64,000 nt of DNA from Niallia sp. XMNu-256 (GTDB lineage Bacteria > Bacillota > Bacilli > Bacillales > Cytobacillaceae): NCBI RefSeq assembly GCF_036670015.1, contig NZ_CP137636.1:2334501-2398500 (forward strand), written 5' to 3'. Positions 62,889 through 64,000 of this stretch are shown here, in pieces. The position numbers and the translations under genes are program-made. The notes under the pieces were generated by a model. That model was given only the letters and a program-made list of their open reading frames with translations, did not search any database and was not told the DNA's origin. The first letter of the stretch is position 1; every line of letters begins with the position of its first letter.

Positions 62889-62928
62889 AAAAAGGCTGAA
62901 AACCTGTACAAGGATTTCAGCCTTTTTA
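62889..62928 (+). terminator. Terminator of the membrane protein gene
   Basis: AAAAAGGCTGAAA and TTTCAGCCTTTTT form a perfect 13-bp stem. Confidence 0.95.
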
Positions 62929-62987
62929 TTATTGGCCTTTAAATTTTAACAACAAACATACGAAAACAGCCTTAACCAATAATATAT

Positions 62988-63347
62988 TTATTTATTTAAA
63001 ATATCCTCTTTCAGCGTAGCAACTTTTGTTAAGGCTGTATCAATATCTCCTTCTGATATTCCAAAATGTGCAAGTGCGTCATGTAAATGATTAACAATTG
63101 CTTGGAAATGTACTTCTTGTAACTTCATTCCTTCATGAGCTTTAGCCATCGATTTCCCGCTATATTGGTTCGGGCCCCCTAAAGCAAAGCTAATAAACTT
63201 CGTTTGATGTCTACGTTGCTGCTCCATATCTGTATCTTTAAAAAATTGATTGACCGTGTCATCTTTCAATACTAATTCATAAAAATAATCAACCACTTTA
63301 GAAATTGCTGCTTCTCCACCCAACTTCTCATATAAAGAATCTGCCAT
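62988..63347 (-). CDS. Truncated haemoglobin, group I
   Basis: A 119-residue globin with a two-over-two fold. It opens SLYEKLGGEAAISKVVDYFY, has the FTNF-like FISFALGGPNQYSGKSM loop and the proximal histidine region KLQEVHFQAIVNHLHDAL. Group I members bind oxygen or nitric oxide. The ATG at 63347 is nine bases after AGGAGG; the ATG at 63356 abuts the site. Next to a catalase gene, so an oxidative/nitrosative stress role is likely. Confidence 0.9.
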   Translation of the reverse strand: MADSLYEKLGGEAAISKVVDYFYELVLKDDTVNQFFKDTDMEQQRRHQTKFISFALGGPNQYSGKSMAKAHEGMKLQEVHFQAIVNHLHDALAHFGISEGDIDTALTKVATLKEDILNK

Positions 63348-63462
63348 TTTTTTCATCCTCCTAAAATGTTCATATTGTTTTATTTTTCCCTAAAATTAGA
63401 TTATTATTCAACGATTGGGTGACGATAGTCAGCCAGCTAGAACTGGTAATTGTTTACAACTT

Positions 63463-63498
63463 AAAAAAACTCCCTTGATCAATATTCAAGGGAGATTT
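63463..63498 (-). terminator. Terminator of the catalase gene
   Basis: CTCCCTTGA and TCAAGGGAG form a perfect 9-bp stem followed by TTTTTTT on the minus strand. Confidence 0.92.
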
Positions 63499-63508
63499 AT
63501 TCGTTTTT

Positions 63509-64000
63509 TTATTCATTCTGATTTTGTTTATCTGCTGTAACATCATTTAAGTCAATTCCAAGTGCTTTTGCGACACCTTTACCATAAGCAGGATCTGCTT
63601 TATAGCAGTTATTAATATGTCTTAATTGGACCTCTTTTGTGGTGCCTTGCATGTTACGTGCCGTATTATCAAATAATCGTTGTTGTTCATCAGCAGTCAT
63701 CAATCTATAAAGCTTACCTGGTTGTTCATAATAGTTATCATCATCATCACGGAAGTTATAGAAATCAGTACCACCAGTCAATTCTAAAGCGGGCTCTTGA
63801 TGTTCTTTTGAATCCTGCCATTCACCGTAGCTGTTCGGAGAATATGATACTCTTCCTTCAGAAGGATTCAAAATTCTCATCGCCCCATCACGGTGATAAG
63901 GATGGATATTTTTAACCGCTTTAGGATAGTTAACTGGAATTTGCCAATAGTTGACACCTAAACGATAACGCTGCGCATCACTATAAGAAAATAAGCGACC
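63509..64000 (-). CDS. Haem catalase, C-terminal part (runs off window)
   Basis: The visible 163 codons are the C-terminal part of a monofunctional small-subunit catalase: RLFSYSDAQRYRLGVNYWQI carries the proximal haem tyrosine region, followed by YHRDGAMRI and a family-typical end (EQQRLFDNTARNMQGTTKEV). The frame is open to the window edge. It detoxifies hydrogen peroxide in the cytoplasm. Likely the vegetative katA, but the N-terminus is outside. Confidence 0.93.
   Translation of the reverse strand, partial: GRLFSYSDAQRYRLGVNYWQIPVNYPKAVKNIHPYHRDGAMRILNPSEGRVSYSPNSYGEWQDSKEHQEPALELTGGTDFYNFRDDDDNYYEQPGKLYRLMTADEQQRLFDNTARNMQGTTKEVQLRHINNCYKADPAYGKGVAKALGIDLNDVTADKQNQNE

Overview
The window is a chromosomal segment of a low-GC, endospore-forming member of the Bacillaceae. 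The evidence is the AT-rich composition, strong AGGAGG-type ribosome binding sites with frequent TTG and GTG starts, sporulation genes (spo0M, gerT-like, an alpha/beta SASP, a YjcZ-type peptide, sigma-E and sigma-G-like promoters) and long blocks of gene order known from Bacillus subtilis (ctpA-yodJ-deoD-yodL ... yozD-yodN-yozE ... yokU-kamA-yodPQRST, ypmRSQ, dfrA-thyA-ypjP-brxA, proHJ). I see no intact insertion sequence, CRISPR array, rRNA or complete tRNA gene.

Layout. 0-2.4 kb: the start of glpD behind a leader hairpin, glpK, and a PAP2 phosphatase. 2.4-5.4 kb: divergent ku and ligD, the two-protein bacterial NHEJ system. 5.6-9.8 kb: an EAL/HDOD protein and a riboflavin operon (ribE-ribBA-ribH) under an FMN riboswitch; ribD is absent from it. 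10-13.4 kb: small envelope and spore-related genes. 13.4-21 kb: ctpA, yodJ, deoD, yodL, spo0M, a kinase, yozD, yodN, yozE. 21.1-21.9 kb: a CstR/CsoR-type repressor, with its own operator, followed by a HesB-like gene that has an in-frame TGA exactly at the family's conserved Cys/Sec position. 22-31 kb: the lysine/beta-lysine cluster yodT-S-R-Q-ablB-kamR-kamA-yokU, with a sigma-E-like promoter in front and an internal sigma-54 promoter plus an enhancer array in front of kamA. 31-38.6 kb: ypmR, ypmS, ypmQ, a histidine kinase, a decayed phage gene, degV, tatA, tatC. 38.7-46.9 kb: ilvA, dfrA, a thyA gene split by a group I intron, a PPEP/ATLF-like secreted protease, ypjP, brxA and a radical SAM/SPASM protein. 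47.2-47.7 kb: a chimeric sugar-metabolism pseudogene. 47.8-55.9 kb: an EcsC protein, then a proline block (proH, proJ, a proline/Na+ symporter, rocD, rocA). 56-64 kb: two paralogous small coiled-coil proteins around a SASP gene, an AarF/UbiB kinase, lemA plus a TPM protein, DinB, a truncated globin and the C-terminal part of a catalase.

How genes work together. KamA and AblB make N-acetyl-beta-lysine, and YodQ-YodT (deacylase, CoA transferase pair, aminotransferase) look like a catabolic extension; KamR is the local sigma-54 activator. ProH/ProJ, the symporter, RocD and RocA surround the glutamate-P5C-proline/ornithine node. ThyA and DfrA form a folate/dTMP pair, and ThyA needs RNA splicing.

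The most unusual signals are (i) a 288-nt ORF-less group I intron in thyA, (ii) a candidate selenoprotein (HesB-like, UGA followed by a SECIS-like hairpin) under a persulfide-sensor-type repressor, (iii) three diverged copies of a roughly 200-nt structured element, each directly behind a co-oriented gene (ligD, the proline symporter, dinB), resembling stand-alone HEARO/omega-RNA-type elements, and (iv) a kamA sigma-54 promoter with four helically phased repeats. All identifications rest on reading motifs; no database search or folding program was run.
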